Assembly (NCBI GenBank): GCA_030615855.1
Contig: JAUWYL010000001.1
Coordinates: 186,001 to 250,000, forward strand
Length of the DNA: 64,000 bases
Direction of reading: 5' to 3'
Source: a bacterium
Lineage (GTDB): Bacteria; UBP18; UBA7526
In this document: piece by piece, positions 6,088 to 14,801 of the stretch
How the letters are laid out: each line of letters starts with the position of its first letter
Numbering within the stretch: the stretch's first letter is position 1
The notes under the pieces: generated by a model
What the model saw: the letters and a program-made list of their open reading frames with translations, nothing else
The model's database searches: none
Told to the model about the DNA's origin: nothing
Translations under genes and position numbers: made by a program

Positions 6088-8168
6088 TGGTCAAGGCCTT
6101 AGTCATCGTTGAATCACCAGCCAAGGCAAGGACTATAAATAAATTTCTGGGGAAGGAATACCTGGTTAAATCCTCTATGGGGCATATTAAAGACCTGCCC
6201 AGGAAGGGGCTGGGAGTAGATGTCTATAAGAACTTTCAGCCTCACTACCATATCATTCCCAAGAAAGCAAAGACCTTAGAGAAGTTGAAAGAGGTAGCGG
6301 ATAATATGCAGAGGATCTACCTCGCCCCTGACCCGGATAGGGAGGGAGAGGCCATCTCCTGGCACCTCTATAGTGAATTGAAAAAAACCACTAACGACGT
6401 AAAAAGGATCATCTTTCACGAGATTACCAAAGAAGCTATAGATAAGGCCCTCACCCATCCCAGGGAGATCGATCTAAAATTGGTGAATGCCCAGCAGGCG
6501 AGAAGGATCTTAGATAGGATCGTGGGCTATAAGATAAGCCCCCTGCTCTGGAGGAAGGTGAGAGGAGGGCTTAGCGCCGGGAGGGTGCAGTCTGTAGCCT
6601 TGAGGCTCATCTGCGAGAGGGAGAAGAAGATTAACTCCTTCAAGCCAGAGGAGTACTGGTCAATTCATACAAAACTTCAGGGGAAGAGTAAAGAAATCTT
6701 TGGAGCCGACTTAGAAAAAATTGAGGATAAAAGGATAAAGATTTTTGATAGACTAAAGGCCCAGGAGATCTCTTCCCAATTAGAGAGGGAGGAATTCTTT
6801 CTGAAGAAGATCGCTAAGAGAGAGAAGAAGAGATTTCCCCTCCCCCCCTTTATCACTGCTACCCTTCAACAGGTGGCAGCAAGGAGGTTTCATTTTTCGG
6901 CGAAGAGGACCATGAGGATTGCCCAACAACTCTACGAAGGCTTAGATATCGGGGGCGGGGAGATGATAGGCCTTATTACCTATATGAGAACTGACTCCTT
7001 TAGAGTGGCTCAGAGTGCTATCCAAGAGGCAAGAGGGTATATCAGGAAGGAGTTTAGTCAGGAGTGCCTTCCTTCCAAGCCGAGGTATTATAGGAGTAGG
7101 AAAGGGGCCCAGGAGGCGCATGAGGCCATCCGTCCCACATCTCTTTATCGCACTCCAGAAAGATTGAAAGAGCACCTGACTATTGAACAGCAGAGGCTCT
7201 ATAGTCTAATCTGGAATAGGTTTCTTGCCTCCCAGATGAGAGAGGCCCTATTGGAGAAGAGGACCTTCAATATTAGAGCAGGAGAGTTTTCTCTATCCTC
7301 TTCTGATTCCCAGGTGAGATTTAAAGGATTCCTTTCTCTCTATCCAGAAGATAGGATTTTTAAGGAAAAGCTCCTGCCCGCCCTGGAAGAGAAGGAGACC
7401 TTAAAATTATTAGAGGTTCTTCCTAGCCAGCACTTCACTCAGCCTCCTCCCCGCTACTCAGAGGCCAGCCTCATCAAGGCCCTGGAGGAGGAAGGGATCG
7501 GTCGCCCCTCAACCTATGCCTCAATCATGGAGACCATCAGGAGCCGGGACTATGTTGAGAGCCATAAGGGAAACTTCCATCCCACTTCCTTAGGGGAGAC
7601 GGTTATTGAACTACTGGTCAAGAGCTTTCCCGATATCTTAAATGTCCGGTTCACCTCCCAGATGGAGGATAGGTTAGATAAAGTAGAGGAAGGAAGGGAG
7701 AACTGGATAGACCTCTTGCACTCCTTCTATGGCCCCTTCGCCTCTGACCTCTCCCGAGCCCAGAGGGAGATGAGATATGTAAAGAAGGAACTTGAAGAGA
7801 AGACAGATAAGATCTGTGAGAAATGTGGCTCGCCCATGGTCATAAAACATGGCCGTTTTGGAAAATTCTTAGCCTGTTCCAACTTCCCTAAATGCAAGAA
7901 TTCCCGACCACTCACTCTGGAAATAAGATGTCCTGGGAAGGATTGTAATGGAGAAATAGTCCAGAGAAGGACCAAGAAGAGAAGGACCTTCTATGGCTGC
8001 AGTAACTATCCAGAGTGCGACTTCTTTTCCTGGGATAGACCAGCAGGTAAAGGTTGCCCGGAATGCGGCTCTTTTTTAGTTGAAAAATATAGTAAGAGTA
8101 AAGGAAGATATCTTAAGTGTGCCAATAAAGAATGTTCTTACAGTGAACAAGTAACAGTGAACAAGTAA
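6087..8168 (+). CDS. topA: DNA topoisomerase I (type IA)
   Basis: The enzyme relaxes negative supercoils through a 5'-phosphotyrosine. The Toprim domain shows VIVESPAKARTI at the start and PDPDREGEA. The active-site Tyr is Y299 in ITYMRTDS. Three C-terminal four-Cys zinc ribbons are visible (CEKCG...CKN, CPGKDC...CDF, CPECG...CSY). ATG 6087 was chosen because AAGGAG lies at 6071-6076 and ATG overlaps the smg stop. An upstream in-frame ATG at 6066 lacks support. The final residues SEQVTVNK and the stop are encoded by a 14-bp direct repeat, so the tail is repeat-derived. Confidence 0.95.
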   Translation: MVKALVIVESPAKARTINKFLGKEYLVKSSMGHIKDLPRKGLGVDVYKNFQPHYHIIPKKAKTLEKLKEVADNMQRIYLAPDPDREGEAISWHLYSELKKTTNDVKRIIFHEITKEAIDKALTHPREIDLKLVNAQQARRILDRIVGYKISPLLWRKVRGGLSAGRVQSVALRLICEREKKINSFKPEEYWSIHTKLQGKSKEIFGADLEKIEDKRIKIFDRLKAQEISSQLEREEFFLKKIAKREKKRFPLPPFITATLQQVAARRFHFSAKRTMRIAQQLYEGLDIGGGEMIGLITYMRTDSFRVAQSAIQEARGYIRKEFSQECLPSKPRYYRSRKGAQEAHEAIRPTSLYRTPERLKEHLTIEQQRLYSLIWNRFLASQMREALLEKRTFNIRAGEFSLSSSDSQVRFKGFLSLYPEDRIFKEKLLPALEEKETLKLLEVLPSQHFTQPPPRYSEASLIKALEEEGIGRPSTYASIMETIRSRDYVESHKGNFHPTSLGETVIELLVKSFPDILNVRFTSQMEDRLDKVEEGRENWIDLLHSFYGPFASDLSRAQREMRYVKKELEEKTDKICEKCGSPMVIKHGRFGKFLACSNFPKCKNSRPLTLEIRCPGKDCNGEIVQRRTKKRRTFYGCSNYPECDFFSWDRPAGKGCPECGSFLVEKYSKSKGRYLKCANKECSYSEQVTVNK

Positions 8169-8196
8169 CAATTGTTCAATGTTCATTGTTCAATGC
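8141..8196. repeat. tandem AGTGAACAAGTAAC repeat at the topA stop
   Basis: Two copies of AGTGAACAAGTAAC encode the last topA residues and its TAA stop. AATTGTTCAATGTTCATTGTTCAATG follows in shorter tandem units. It is a low-complexity interspersed repeat filling the topA-xerC gap. Confidence 0.75.
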
Positions 8197-8224
8197 TACT
8201 TAATATCACCTTACAGGAGATTAA

Positions 8225-9112
8225 ATGGAAGAGGAGATTGCAAAGTTTAATCAATATCTAAAAGGAGAGAAGAACGTCTCTCCCCATACCCTGAAGAGTT
8301 ACTCTGCTGACCTCAATGACTTCTTGAATTTTTTGAAGAAAGAAAAAATACCTCTTAAGGTGAAATATATCGACCACTTGACTATCAGGCGCTTCTTAGC
8401 TTCCTTGCAGAGGAGGGAGCTCTCCCATACCACCATGGCCAGAAAGCTGGCTACCTTGCGCTCCTTCTTTAGATTCCTCTGTAGGGAGGAGTATCTGGAG
8501 ATCAACCCTGTCCTGGGAACGAGGACCCCCAAAATCGCCAAAAAACTTCCCAAATTCCTGGCACTTTCGGAGGTATTTAGCCTTCTTGAAACTCCAGATG
8601 AGAAGCGCATCCTGGGCCTGCGCGACCGGGCCATCTTAGAGCTCTTGTATGCTACCGGAATGAGGGTGAGTGAACTGGTGGGCCTGAATGTGAATGATGT
8701 CGATCTCTTGGGAGGGGTGACCAAGGTATGGGGTAAGGGAGGGAAGGAACGTCTGGCCCCCTTTGGCACAGAGGCTACCCGAGCCCTCCATAATTATTTA
8801 AGGAGAAGAGAGACCCTTCATCCAGGAGAAGGGGAGAGAGGACTCTTTTTAAATAAATCCGGCGCTCGAATATCGGCAAGGAGTATCAGGAGGCTTCTAG
8901 ATAAGTATATCAAGAAAGCCTCCCTCTCCCAGAAGATAAGCCCCCATACCCTGAGGCACTCCTTCGCCACCCACCTACTCGATGCTGGGGCGGATTTGCG
9001 AAGTATTCAGGAATTACTGGGCCATGCCTCTCTATCTACTACCCAGGTCTATACCCATCTCACAACTGAGAGACTGAAGAGGGTATATGATAAAACTCAT
9101 CCCAGAGCCTAA
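8225..9112 (+). CDS. xerC: tyrosine site-specific recombinase XerC/XerD
   Basis: This 295-residue recombinase resolves chromosome dimers at dif sites. The N-terminal SAM-like domain (FNQYLKGEKNVSPHTLKSY) is followed by the full catalytic set R147 (GMRVSEL), K171 (GKGGKE), H241 and R244 (PHTLRHSF), H267 (LLGHAS) and Y276 (TTQVYTH). CAGGAGATTAA precedes ATG 8225. Position after topA suits a chromosomal XerC rather than a mobile-element integrase. XerC and XerD cannot be separated from sequence alone. FtsK, its usual activator, is at 30.7 kb. Confidence 0.93.
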   Translation: MEEEIAKFNQYLKGEKNVSPHTLKSYSADLNDFLNFLKKEKIPLKVKYIDHLTIRRFLASLQRRELSHTTMARKLATLRSFFRFLCREEYLEINPVLGTRTPKIAKKLPKFLALSEVFSLLETPDEKRILGLRDRAILELLYATGMRVSELVGLNVNDVDLLGGVTKVWGKGGKERLAPFGTEATRALHNYLRRRETLHPGEGERGLFLNKSGARISARSIRRLLDKYIKKASLSQKISPHTLRHSFATHLLDAGADLRSIQELLGHASLSTTQVYTHLTTERLKRVYDKTHPRA

Positions 9113-9153
9113 AGAGAGTAAGAGAGTAAAAAAGTAAGAAAGTAAAAAAGTAG

Positions 9154-9183
9154 TTGCAGAAAAGTAAAGAAGGATGATATACT
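9154..9183 (+). promoter_or_regulatory. candidate rpsB operon promoter TTGCAG-18-TATACT
   Basis: TATACT (9178-9183) matches the -10 consensus at 5 of 6 positions. TTGCAG (9154-9159) is a weak -35 at 18-bp spacing. It would give a leader of about 155 nt before the rpsB start at 9345. Confidence 0.45.
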
Positions 9184-9189
9184 ATCGTA

Positions 9190-9330
9190 AATAGAAATGG
9201 ATAAGGACTACGTCAATCGGTTGCGGTTGCGCTACTCGTATCGTTTTACGTGATACGGCTACGTCTTGTTACGAACAACGATAGACAATAGCCGAAACGA
9301 GCTGCGTAACCTTTCAACGTATGACGATTA
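9190..9330 (+). promoter_or_regulatory. rpsB leader with two hairpins, possible S2 autoregulatory site
   Basis: The leader contains CGTATC/GATACG (9237-9242/9252-9257) and TTGTT-ACG-AACAA (9266-9278). Ribosomal protein S2 leaders are known to be autoregulatory in several bacteria. Assignment to such an element is inference. The string may instead be an interspersed repeat of TACG-rich units. Confidence 0.3.
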
Positions 9331-9344
9331 AAAGGGGGTGTAAC

Positions 9345-10211
9345 TTGACAGTTGTCTCTATGAAAGATCTCTTGGAGGCTGGGATGCACTTTGGCCATCA
9401 GACCAAGAGGTGGAATCCCAGGATGAAGGAATATATCTTTGGGGCGAGGAATGGCATTCATATCATCGATCTTCAAAAGACTCTGAGGAAGTTAGAAGAG
9501 GCCTATAAGTTCGTTAAGGAATTAGCAAAGGAAGGAGGAACCTGCCTCTTTGTGGGGACCAAAAGGCAGGCTAAGGATGCCATCCTTAGCCAGACAAAGC
9601 GCTGCGGGATGCCCTATGTCACGGAAAGATGGCTGGGGGGAACACTCACCAATTTTCAGACCATAAAGAAGAATATCGAATACCTGAAGAGATTAGAGGC
9701 TCAAGAGAAGGAAGGAGGGTTCTCTTCCCTGACCAAGAAGGAAACCCTTAAGAAATTAAGAGAGAAGGAGAAGTTAGGGCGTGCTCTGGGAGGAATAAAG
9801 GGGATGGATGGTCTGCCCAGCGCTCTAATCCTGATCGATGTCTATAAGGAGAGAATCGCTCTTAAGGAAGCCAACAAGTTAAAGATACCGGTCGTTGCCT
9901 TAGTAGATACTAATTGTGATCCTACGGGGGTGGATTACATCATCCCGGGGAATGATGACGCCATTCGGGCCATTACCCTGGTGTGCATCAAGATGGCAGA
10001 TGCTATCCTGGAGGGAAGGCCTGAAGTTTTGAAAGAAGCAGAGGAGGAGGAAGTCGAAGAAAAGGTGGAAGAGATACCCAAACCTGAGGAGAAAGTTGCT
10101 AAACCTGCGAAAAAGGCGAAGCCCAAAGAGGCGAAGCCAAAGAAGATAACGAAGAAAAGGATTAAGGAAAGTGAACCCCGCCCCTTTAAGCAAGGAGAAG
10201 GCATTGAATAG
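9345..10211 (+). CDS. rpsB: 30S ribosomal protein S2
   Basis: S2 binds the 30S body-head junction. Family motifs are intact: [43 protein letters not shown] and [15 protein letters not shown] 9345 is chosen because AAGGGGGTG lies 6-14 bases upstream. ATG 9321 is before this site and ATG 9360 would remove residues often present. The protein has a roughly 60-residue C-terminal tail of acidic then Lys/Pro/Ala-rich sequence, longer than in E. coli S2. It is the first gene of rpsB-tsf-frr. Confidence 0.95.
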   Translation: MTVVSMKDLLEAGMHFGHQTKRWNPRMKEYIFGARNGIHIIDLQKTLRKLEEAYKFVKELAKEGGTCLFVGTKRQAKDAILSQTKRCGMPYVTERWLGGTLTNFQTIKKNIEYLKRLEAQEKEGGFSSLTKKETLKKLREKEKLGRALGGIKGMDGLPSALILIDVYKERIALKEANKLKIPVVALVDTNCDPTGVDYIIPGNDDAIRAITLVCIKMADAILEGRPEVLKEAEEEEVEEKVEEIPKPEEKVAKPAKKAKPKEAKPKKITKKRIKESEPRPFKQGEGIE

Positions 10212-10224
10212 CAAAAGGGGCGGG

Positions 10225-10818
10225 GTGAAGATTAATGCTGCCCAAGTTAAGAAGCTAAGAGAGGCCACCTTGGCTCCCATCATGGATTGTAAGGCGGCCT
10301 TACAGGAGACAAGGGGAAATTTAGAAAAGGCGAAGGAGCTATTGCGCAAGAAGGGCCTGGCCCACGCCAAAGGATTGGCGGGTAAGGAAACGAAGGAGGG
10401 CCTCATCTACTCCTACATCCATGCTGGAGGCAAGATCGGCGTCTTATTAGAGATAAACTCTCAGACAGATTTCGTGGCCCGGATGGATGAGTTCAAAGAT
10501 CTGGCCAAGGATATCGCCATGCAGATCGCTGCTATGAGCCCGGCTTATATTACCCGAGAAGAAGTGCCCCAAGAGGCAACCAAGAAGGAGGAAGAGATCT
10601 ATAGGGAAGGGGTAAAGGGGAAACCGAAAGGAGTAATAGACAAGATTGTTAAGGGAAAGATGGAGAAGTTTTACAGAGAGGTCTGTCTCTTAGAACAGCC
10701 CTTCATAAGGAATGAGAAGATAACGGTTGAGGAATACCTGGATTCCGTCATGGCCAAGTTCAAGGAGAATATTGTAATAAGAAAATTTGTAAGATACCGA
10801 CTAGGAGAAGAGTTATGA
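10225..10818 (+). CDS. tsf: elongation factor Ts
   Basis: EF-Ts exchanges GDP for GTP on EF-Tu. The N-terminal UBA-like domain (MKINAAQVKKLREATLAPIMDCKAALQE) and the core TDFVAR motif are present. With 197 residues it belongs to the short EF-Ts class lacking the full second subdomain of E. coli. GTG 10225 is preferred because AAAAGGGGCGG precedes it. A GTG at 10171 would overlap rpsB deeply. Its stop overlaps the frr start (ATGATG). Confidence 0.95.
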   Translation: MKINAAQVKKLREATLAPIMDCKAALQETRGNLEKAKELLRKKGLAHAKGLAGKETKEGLIYSYIHAGGKIGVLLEINSQTDFVARMDEFKDLAKDIAMQIAAMSPAYITREEVPQEATKKEEEIYREGVKGKPKGVIDKIVKGKMEKFYREVCLLEQPFIRNEKITVEEYLDSVMAKFKENIVIRKFVRYRLGEEL

Positions 10819-11372
10819 TGGAGGAGATCTATCGTCAAACGGAAGAGAGGATGGAGAGATCGATTGAGGCCCTCAAAGGAGATTTGGCGACCATGCGCAC
10901 CGGCCGGGCCTCAACCAGTATTCTGGAGGGAATCAAAGTGGACTATTATGGAACCCTCACCCCCCTGAATCATCTGGCCACCATCTCTACTCCCCAGCCC
11001 ACCCTCATCGTCATCCAGCCCTGGGATAAATCGATTCTCCCCGCAGTTAATAAGGCCATTCTGGCCTCAGATCTCGGTCTCACTCCCCAGGTTTCAGAAG
11101 GAATAATTCGCATCGCTCTCCCACCCCTTACTCAGGAGAGGAGGGAAGAACTGGTCAAGATAGTTAAGAAGAGGGCAGAAGGGGGGAGGGTATCCATTAG
11201 GGAAGCAAGAAGGGGAGCGAATGAGGAATTAAAGAACAAAGAGAAGAAGAAAGAGATCCCAGAGGACGATTATCATAAAGGATTGAAAAAAATCCAAGAA
11301 CTTACTGATAAGTATATTAAAAAGATCGATCAGATTCTGAAGGAGAAGGAGAAGGAAATCCTATCATTTTAA
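10815..11372 (+). CDS. frr: ribosome recycling factor
   Basis: RRF splits post-termination ribosomes with EF-G. The 185-residue protein has the full family layout: the helix MRTGRAS, the insertion domain VDYYGTLTPLNHLA, and the conserved RREELVKIVKKRAE...RRGANEELK helix. It overlaps tsf by four bases, so the two are probably translationally coupled. The gene pyrH, which usually lies between tsf and frr, is absent here. ATG 10818 is an equally possible start. Confidence 0.95.
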   Translation: MMEEIYRQTEERMERSIEALKGDLATMRTGRASTSILEGIKVDYYGTLTPLNHLATISTPQPTLIVIQPWDKSILPAVNKAILASDLGLTPQVSEGIIRIALPPLTQERREELVKIVKKRAEGGRVSIREARRGANEELKNKEKKKEIPEDDYHKGLKKIQELTDKYIKKIDQILKEKEKEILSF

Positions 11373-11379
11373 ACCACAG

Positions 11380-11500
11380 TGACCAGTGAACGGTGAACTG
11401 TGTTACTTAAGGTTAACGGTTTACCCGTCCCTCATTTTATTCGGGACTGTCTACCATTTACCGTTTTTCACCGTACACCGTAAACCGTAAACTAATTATT
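11380..11500. repeat. CGGTGAACGG/CCGTAAACCG repeat cluster
   Basis: The gap after frr consists of short strings such as GTGAACGGTGAACTGT and, later, CACCGTACACCGTAAACCGT, which are near complements and could fold back. The same family appears at 16734-16769, 18922-19059, 23179-23215, 24650-24787, 51478-51520 and 63490-63530. Confidence 0.8.
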
Positions 11501-11546
11501 GCTAATTACTGATCACCGATTACTCCGACTGAAAGGAGGGACAAAG

Positions 11547-11717
11547 ATGGCTTTTAAAATCACTGAGGATTGTGTGGGCTGTGGCACATGTGTCGATGAA
11601 TGCCCAGTGGGAGCCATTAAGGAAGTAGATGGAAAGTATACTATCGATCAGGAGACCTGTACCCAGTGTGGGGCCTGTAAGGAGAGCTGCCCGGTAGAGG
11701 CCATTGTAGAAGAATAA
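11547..11717 (+). CDS. 2[4Fe-4S] bacterial ferredoxin
   Basis: This 56-residue ferredoxin has two CxxCxxCxxxC-P motifs (C9, C12, C15, C19 and C38, C41, C44, C48), the classical clostridial-type arrangement. It shuttles electrons in the cytoplasm. ATG 11547 follows GAAAGGAGGGACAAAG, a strong ribosome site. An upstream in-frame ATG lies in repeat sequence. It is a plausible electron donor for the [4Fe-4S] enzyme IspG encoded 4 kb downstream. That pairing is inference. Confidence 0.92.
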   Translation: MAFKITEDCVGCGTCVDECPVGAIKEVDGKYTIDQETCTQCGACKESCPVEAIVEE

Positions 11718-11721
11718 AGTC

Positions 11722-11832
11722 ATCCGTCAGTCTGTCTCTCCGTCAGCCCGTCCATTTAGCGACGGAATATACGGATTCGGTGGAATAGACGGAATAGACG
11801 GAATAGACGGATGCGACGGATTAGCGGAGTAG
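11722..11832. repeat. GTCCGTC/GACGG interspersed repeat with tandem AATAGACGG
   Basis: CCGTCAGTCTGTC, TCCGTCAGCCCGTCC and then three tandem AATAGACGG units plus GACGGAT form two complementary halves that can pair. The same family recurs at 16978-17042 before proS. Confidence 0.8.
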
Positions 11833-11833
11833 G

Positions 11834-12562
11834 ATGACCAGAAGAGAGAAAAAATTACTATCAAAGTTAGATAAGAGCAGGATACCGGAGCATGTGGCCA
11901 TCATCATGGATGGTAATGGCCGCTGGGCAAAGCGGAGGGGTCTTCCTCGGATGGCCGGCCATCGTAGAGGAATAGCGAGGTTAAGAAAAATTGTTCCAGC
12001 GGCTAAGGATTATGGAATAAAAATCCTTTCCCTTTTTGCTTTTTCTACCGAGAACTGGAACCGGCCAAAGAGAGAGATCAGGGGTCTTTTCAAAACACTG
12101 GAGAGATACCTTAAAGATGAGGTAGAGGAATTAATGAGAAATGATACCTACTTACATCCCATCGGCAGATTGGAGAGGCTCCCTTCTTCTTTACAGAAAG
12201 AGCTATCCCGGGTGGAAAGAATCACCAGAAATAACAAAGGAATCATCCTCAACCTGGCCCTCAATTATGGAGGAAGAAGCGATATTGTGAATGCAGTAAA
12301 GAAAATAATTGCCAATCGGCCAAAGAAAATAGATGAGGAAACTTTCTCAAAATATCTCTACACCTCTGGTCAATCGGACCCCGATCTTCTAATCAGAACA
12401 AGTGGGGAGATGAGAATCTCCAACTTCCTCCTCTGGCAATTGGCTTATACTGAAATTTATGTAACTCCTATTCTCTGGCCGGATTTCAAAAGGGAAGATC
12501 TTCTTCAGGCTGTTCTAGACTACCAGAAGAGGGAGAGGAGGTTCGGAAGGATTGAGGAATGA
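11834..12562 (+). CDS. uppS: isoprenyl (undecaprenyl diphosphate) synthase
   Basis: This cis-prenyltransferase makes undecaprenyl diphosphate, the carrier for peptidoglycan and surface glycans. Signatures include VAIIMDGNGRWAKRRGLPR (catalytic Asp D26), LSLFAFSTENWNRP, LNLALNYGGRSDI and the DPDLLIRTSGEMRISNFLLWQ block. The length of 242 residues is normal. The start has only a weak ribosome site (GGAGTAGG) and lies at the edge of a GACGG repeat. It leads uppS-cdsA-dxr-rseP-ispG, the usual envelope/isoprenoid cluster. Confidence 0.95.
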   Translation: MTRREKKLLSKLDKSRIPEHVAIIMDGNGRWAKRRGLPRMAGHRRGIARLRKIVPAAKDYGIKILSLFAFSTENWNRPKREIRGLFKTLERYLKDEVEELMRNDTYLHPIGRLERLPSSLQKELSRVERITRNNKGIILNLALNYGGRSDIVNAVKKIIANRPKKIDEETFSKYLYTSGQSDPDLLIRTSGEMRISNFLLWQLAYTEIYVTPILWPDFKREDLLQAVLDYQKRERRFGRIEE

Positions 12563-12563
12563 T

Positions 12564-13406
12564 ATGTTAAGGACAAGGATCTTAAGCACCTTAGTTGCTG
12601 CACCCATCCTGGCCTGGCTTATCTGGTATGGCTCCTGGCCCTTTTTAATTTTAATCATCGCTGCAATCCTCCTGGGCCTCTTCGAGTTCTACAATATGCC
12701 CAAGGTCAAGGGATTGAGGATCCTGCGCATTACAGGTATGGTCTGCAGCGTTCTTCTAGCCCTCTGTGCCTACTGGGGGAATGTCTACTATCTTGGTATA
12801 CTCTTAACCGCTTCTATTCTCTTACTCTTGATCATGCAGTTATTTGGGAAGAGGCCCTTAGAGACTATCACCAACCTCTCCTATACCATCCTGGGCCTCA
12901 TCTATGTGGGCTGGCTCCTCTCCCATCAGTTACTCTTAAGGAGGGCCGTCTTTGGGGGGGAATATATTCTGCTTTTATTCTGGATTACCTGGTCCGGTGA
13001 TATTGGAGCCTACACCTTTGGTACTACCTTAGGGAAGCATAAGCTCATTCCCAGGATAAGCCCGAAGAAGAGCATAGAGGGGGCGATAGGTGGTCTTCTC
13101 TTTAGCATAGCGAGTGGCCTCTTGGCCTATTTCCTTCTTGAAGCAAGTCCTTTTCTTGGGAAATGGCTCTCAAGCCCTGGTCTCTCCCTGGTTCATTACT
13201 TCATTCTGGGATTAATTTTGGGGATTGTCGGGCAGTTCGGTGACCTCTGCGAATCCTTATTGAAACGGGGAGCGGAGATTAAGGATGCCGGTGGAATCAT
13301 TCCCGGGCACGGGGGCCTCCTGGATGTTATGGATAGCCTCCTATTTACCTCTCCCGTGATGTACTATTACGTGATTCATGTGGTGGGAAGACTGAGGTTC
13401 TTTTGA
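12564..13406 (+). CDS. cdsA: phosphatidate cytidylyltransferase (CDP-DAG synthase)
   Basis: CdsA makes CDP-diacylglycerol from phosphatidate and CTP. The 280-residue protein has about eight membrane segments. It also has the C-terminal signature around SPKKSIEGAIGG, GQFGDLCESLLKRGAEIKDAG and PGHGGLLDVMDSLLF. The usual Arg of HGG-x-LDR-x-DS is replaced by Val (LDVMDS). The Asp residues and KD pair are kept. ATG 12564 is used; it lies one base after the uppS stop. It feeds pgsA and pgpA encoded at 34.8-35.8 kb. Confidence 0.92.
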   Translation: MLRTRILSTLVAAPILAWLIWYGSWPFLILIIAAILLGLFEFYNMPKVKGLRILRITGMVCSVLLALCAYWGNVYYLGILLTASILLLLIMQLFGKRPLETITNLSYTILGLIYVGWLLSHQLLLRRAVFGGEYILLLFWITWSGDIGAYTFGTTLGKHKLIPRISPKKSIEGAIGGLLFSIASGLLAYFLLEASPFLGKWLSSPGLSLVHYFILGLILGIVGQFGDLCESLLKRGAEIKDAGGIIPGHGGLLDVMDSLLFTSPVMYYYVIHVVGRLRFF

Positions 13407-13658
13407 AGGCGCGAATTAACGCGAACTGTAAAGCAAAAATGGAAGCAATTAAGACACGAATAGACACGAATAATGCAACCGCAAAAACGCCTGTCCGCCG
13501 TAATAGTATTACTATGGAAGGCGGGCAAAATTTTCCGCCGAAGGCGGATCAGCCTCAGGCTGAAACTGAAAAAACGCAAAAAGAAAAGACGCGCCTGTCC
13601 CGTAGGAGCCCCGCTTTTCGCGGGATAAACTCCGCGACTTTACGGGGAATGGTCGCGA
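13407..13658. repeat. repeat mosaic between cdsA and dxr
   Basis: This 252-bp gap has no credible gene. It contains CGCGAATTAACGCGAA and tandem GACACGAATA units. It also contains hairpins CCGCCGAAGGCGG, CAGCCTCAGGCTG, CCCGCTTTTCGCGGG and CGCGACTTTACGGGGAATGGTCGCG-like arms. An open frame across it encodes only low-complexity basic sequence. Confidence 0.7.
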
Positions 13659-14801
13659 ATGATTAAGAGAAAAATTGTTGTGCTGGGCTCCACCGGCTCA
13701 GTGGGAATAAATACCCTAAGGGTCGTTGAGAGTTTAGGGGATAGGTTTCAAGTCATTGGCCTGACAGCAAGGAAGAATATCAATCTCTTAGAGAAGCAGA
13801 TAAGGAAGTTTCATCCTAAGATAGTGGCCTTAGTAGATAAAAAAAGCGCCCGAGAATTAAGAGGGCGCTTTAAAAGTATGAGGGTCATGAGCGGCCAAGA
13901 GGGAGTAATCGAAGTCGCCCGATTAAAGGAAGCGGACCTGGTCGTCTCGGCCATTGTTGGCACCAGCGGTTTAATGCCCACCTTAGAAGCCATTAACGCA
14001 ATAAAGAAAATCGCCTTGGCCAATAAGGAAGCCCTGGTCATGGCTGGGGAGATCGTGATGCAAGAGGCCCATAAGAGGGGAGTAGAAATTCTTCCCGTGG
14101 ACAGCGAACACTCGGCCATCTTCCAGTGTCTGAAGAAAGAAGGAAGGGGAAAGGTTTCGCGCATCATCCTCACCGCCTCTGGTGGACCATTCCTGGACTG
14201 GAGCCTCTCGAGATTAAAGTCGGTTACCCCCCAGGAAGCTCTCAAGCATCCCACCTGGGAGATGGGAAAGAAAATTACTATTGACTCTGCTACATTGATG
14301 AATAAGGGTTTGGAGGTGATCGAGGCCTATCATCTGTTTGGAATCGATATCGATAGGATAGAGGTAGTTATTCATCAGGAAGCGATTATCCATTCCCTGG
14401 TAGAATTCGTTGATGGAACGATGCTTGCCCATTTAGGAACCCCGGATATGCGTCTCCCCATTCAGTACGCTTTGACCTATCCAGAGAGGCTTCCCACCCC
14501 CCTAAAGAAACTGGATCTTACTAAAATTAGAAGACTCACCTTTCAGAAGCCAGATACCAAGAGATTTCCTTGTCTAAAATTGGCCTATGAATCAGCCAGA
14601 ATAGGGGGAACGGCACCAGCGGTTCTGAATGCTACCAATGAGATTGCCGTCTCCCTATTCCTGAAGAAAAAGATCGGGTTCATGGAGATTCCGAGAATGA
14701 TTAAGAAGGTATTGAATAGGCATAAGCCCATCAAGAACCCCACCCTAAGTAAAATTCTGAAGGCAGATGCCTGGGCAAGAGAGGAAGCCTTAAGATGTTA
14801 A
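13659..14801 (+). CDS. dxr: 1-deoxy-D-xylulose 5-phosphate reductoisomerase
   Basis: Dxr converts DXP to MEP, the first committed step of the MEP isoprenoid pathway. The N-terminal NADPH-binding loop LGSTGSVGINTLRV, the metal/substrate motif PVDSEHSAIFQCL, the SGGPFLDW loop and EVIHQEAIIHSLVEFVDGTM-type helix are all present in 380 residues. ATG 13659 follows a mosaic repeat region and has only a weak GGGGA site. It overlaps rseP by 7 bases. Confidence 0.95.
   Translation: MIKRKIVVLGSTGSVGINTLRVVESLGDRFQVIGLTARKNINLLEKQIRKFHPKIVALVDKKSARELRGRFKSMRVMSGQEGVIEVARLKEADLVVSAIVGTSGLMPTLEAINAIKKIALANKEALVMAGEIVMQEAHKRGVEILPVDSEHSAIFQCLKKEGRGKVSRIILTASGGPFLDWSLSRLKSVTPQEALKHPTWEMGKKITIDSATLMNKGLEVIEAYHLFGIDIDRIEVVIHQEAIIHSLVEFVDGTMLAHLGTPDMRLPIQYALTYPERLPTPLKKLDLTKIRRLTFQKPDTKRFPCLKLAYESARIGGTAPAVLNATNEIAVSLFLKKKIGFMEIPRMIKKVLNRHKPIKNPTLSKILKADAWAREEALRC

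Noticed and set aside
8225-9112. Tyrosine recombinase considered as a phage or integron integrase
   Set aside because: Its position after dprA-smg-topA and XerC-like length and motifs fit the chromosomal Xer protein; no attachment site or phage gene is nearby.
11790-11826. Tandem AATAGACGG units considered as a CRISPR array
   Set aside because: Units are contiguous 9-mers without spacers, and no cas genes are present.
13403-13666. Open frame of 87 codons between cdsA and dxr
   Set aside because: The sequence is a mosaic of interspersed repeats and hairpins, the product is low-complexity and basic, and it overlaps both neighbours without a ribosome site.
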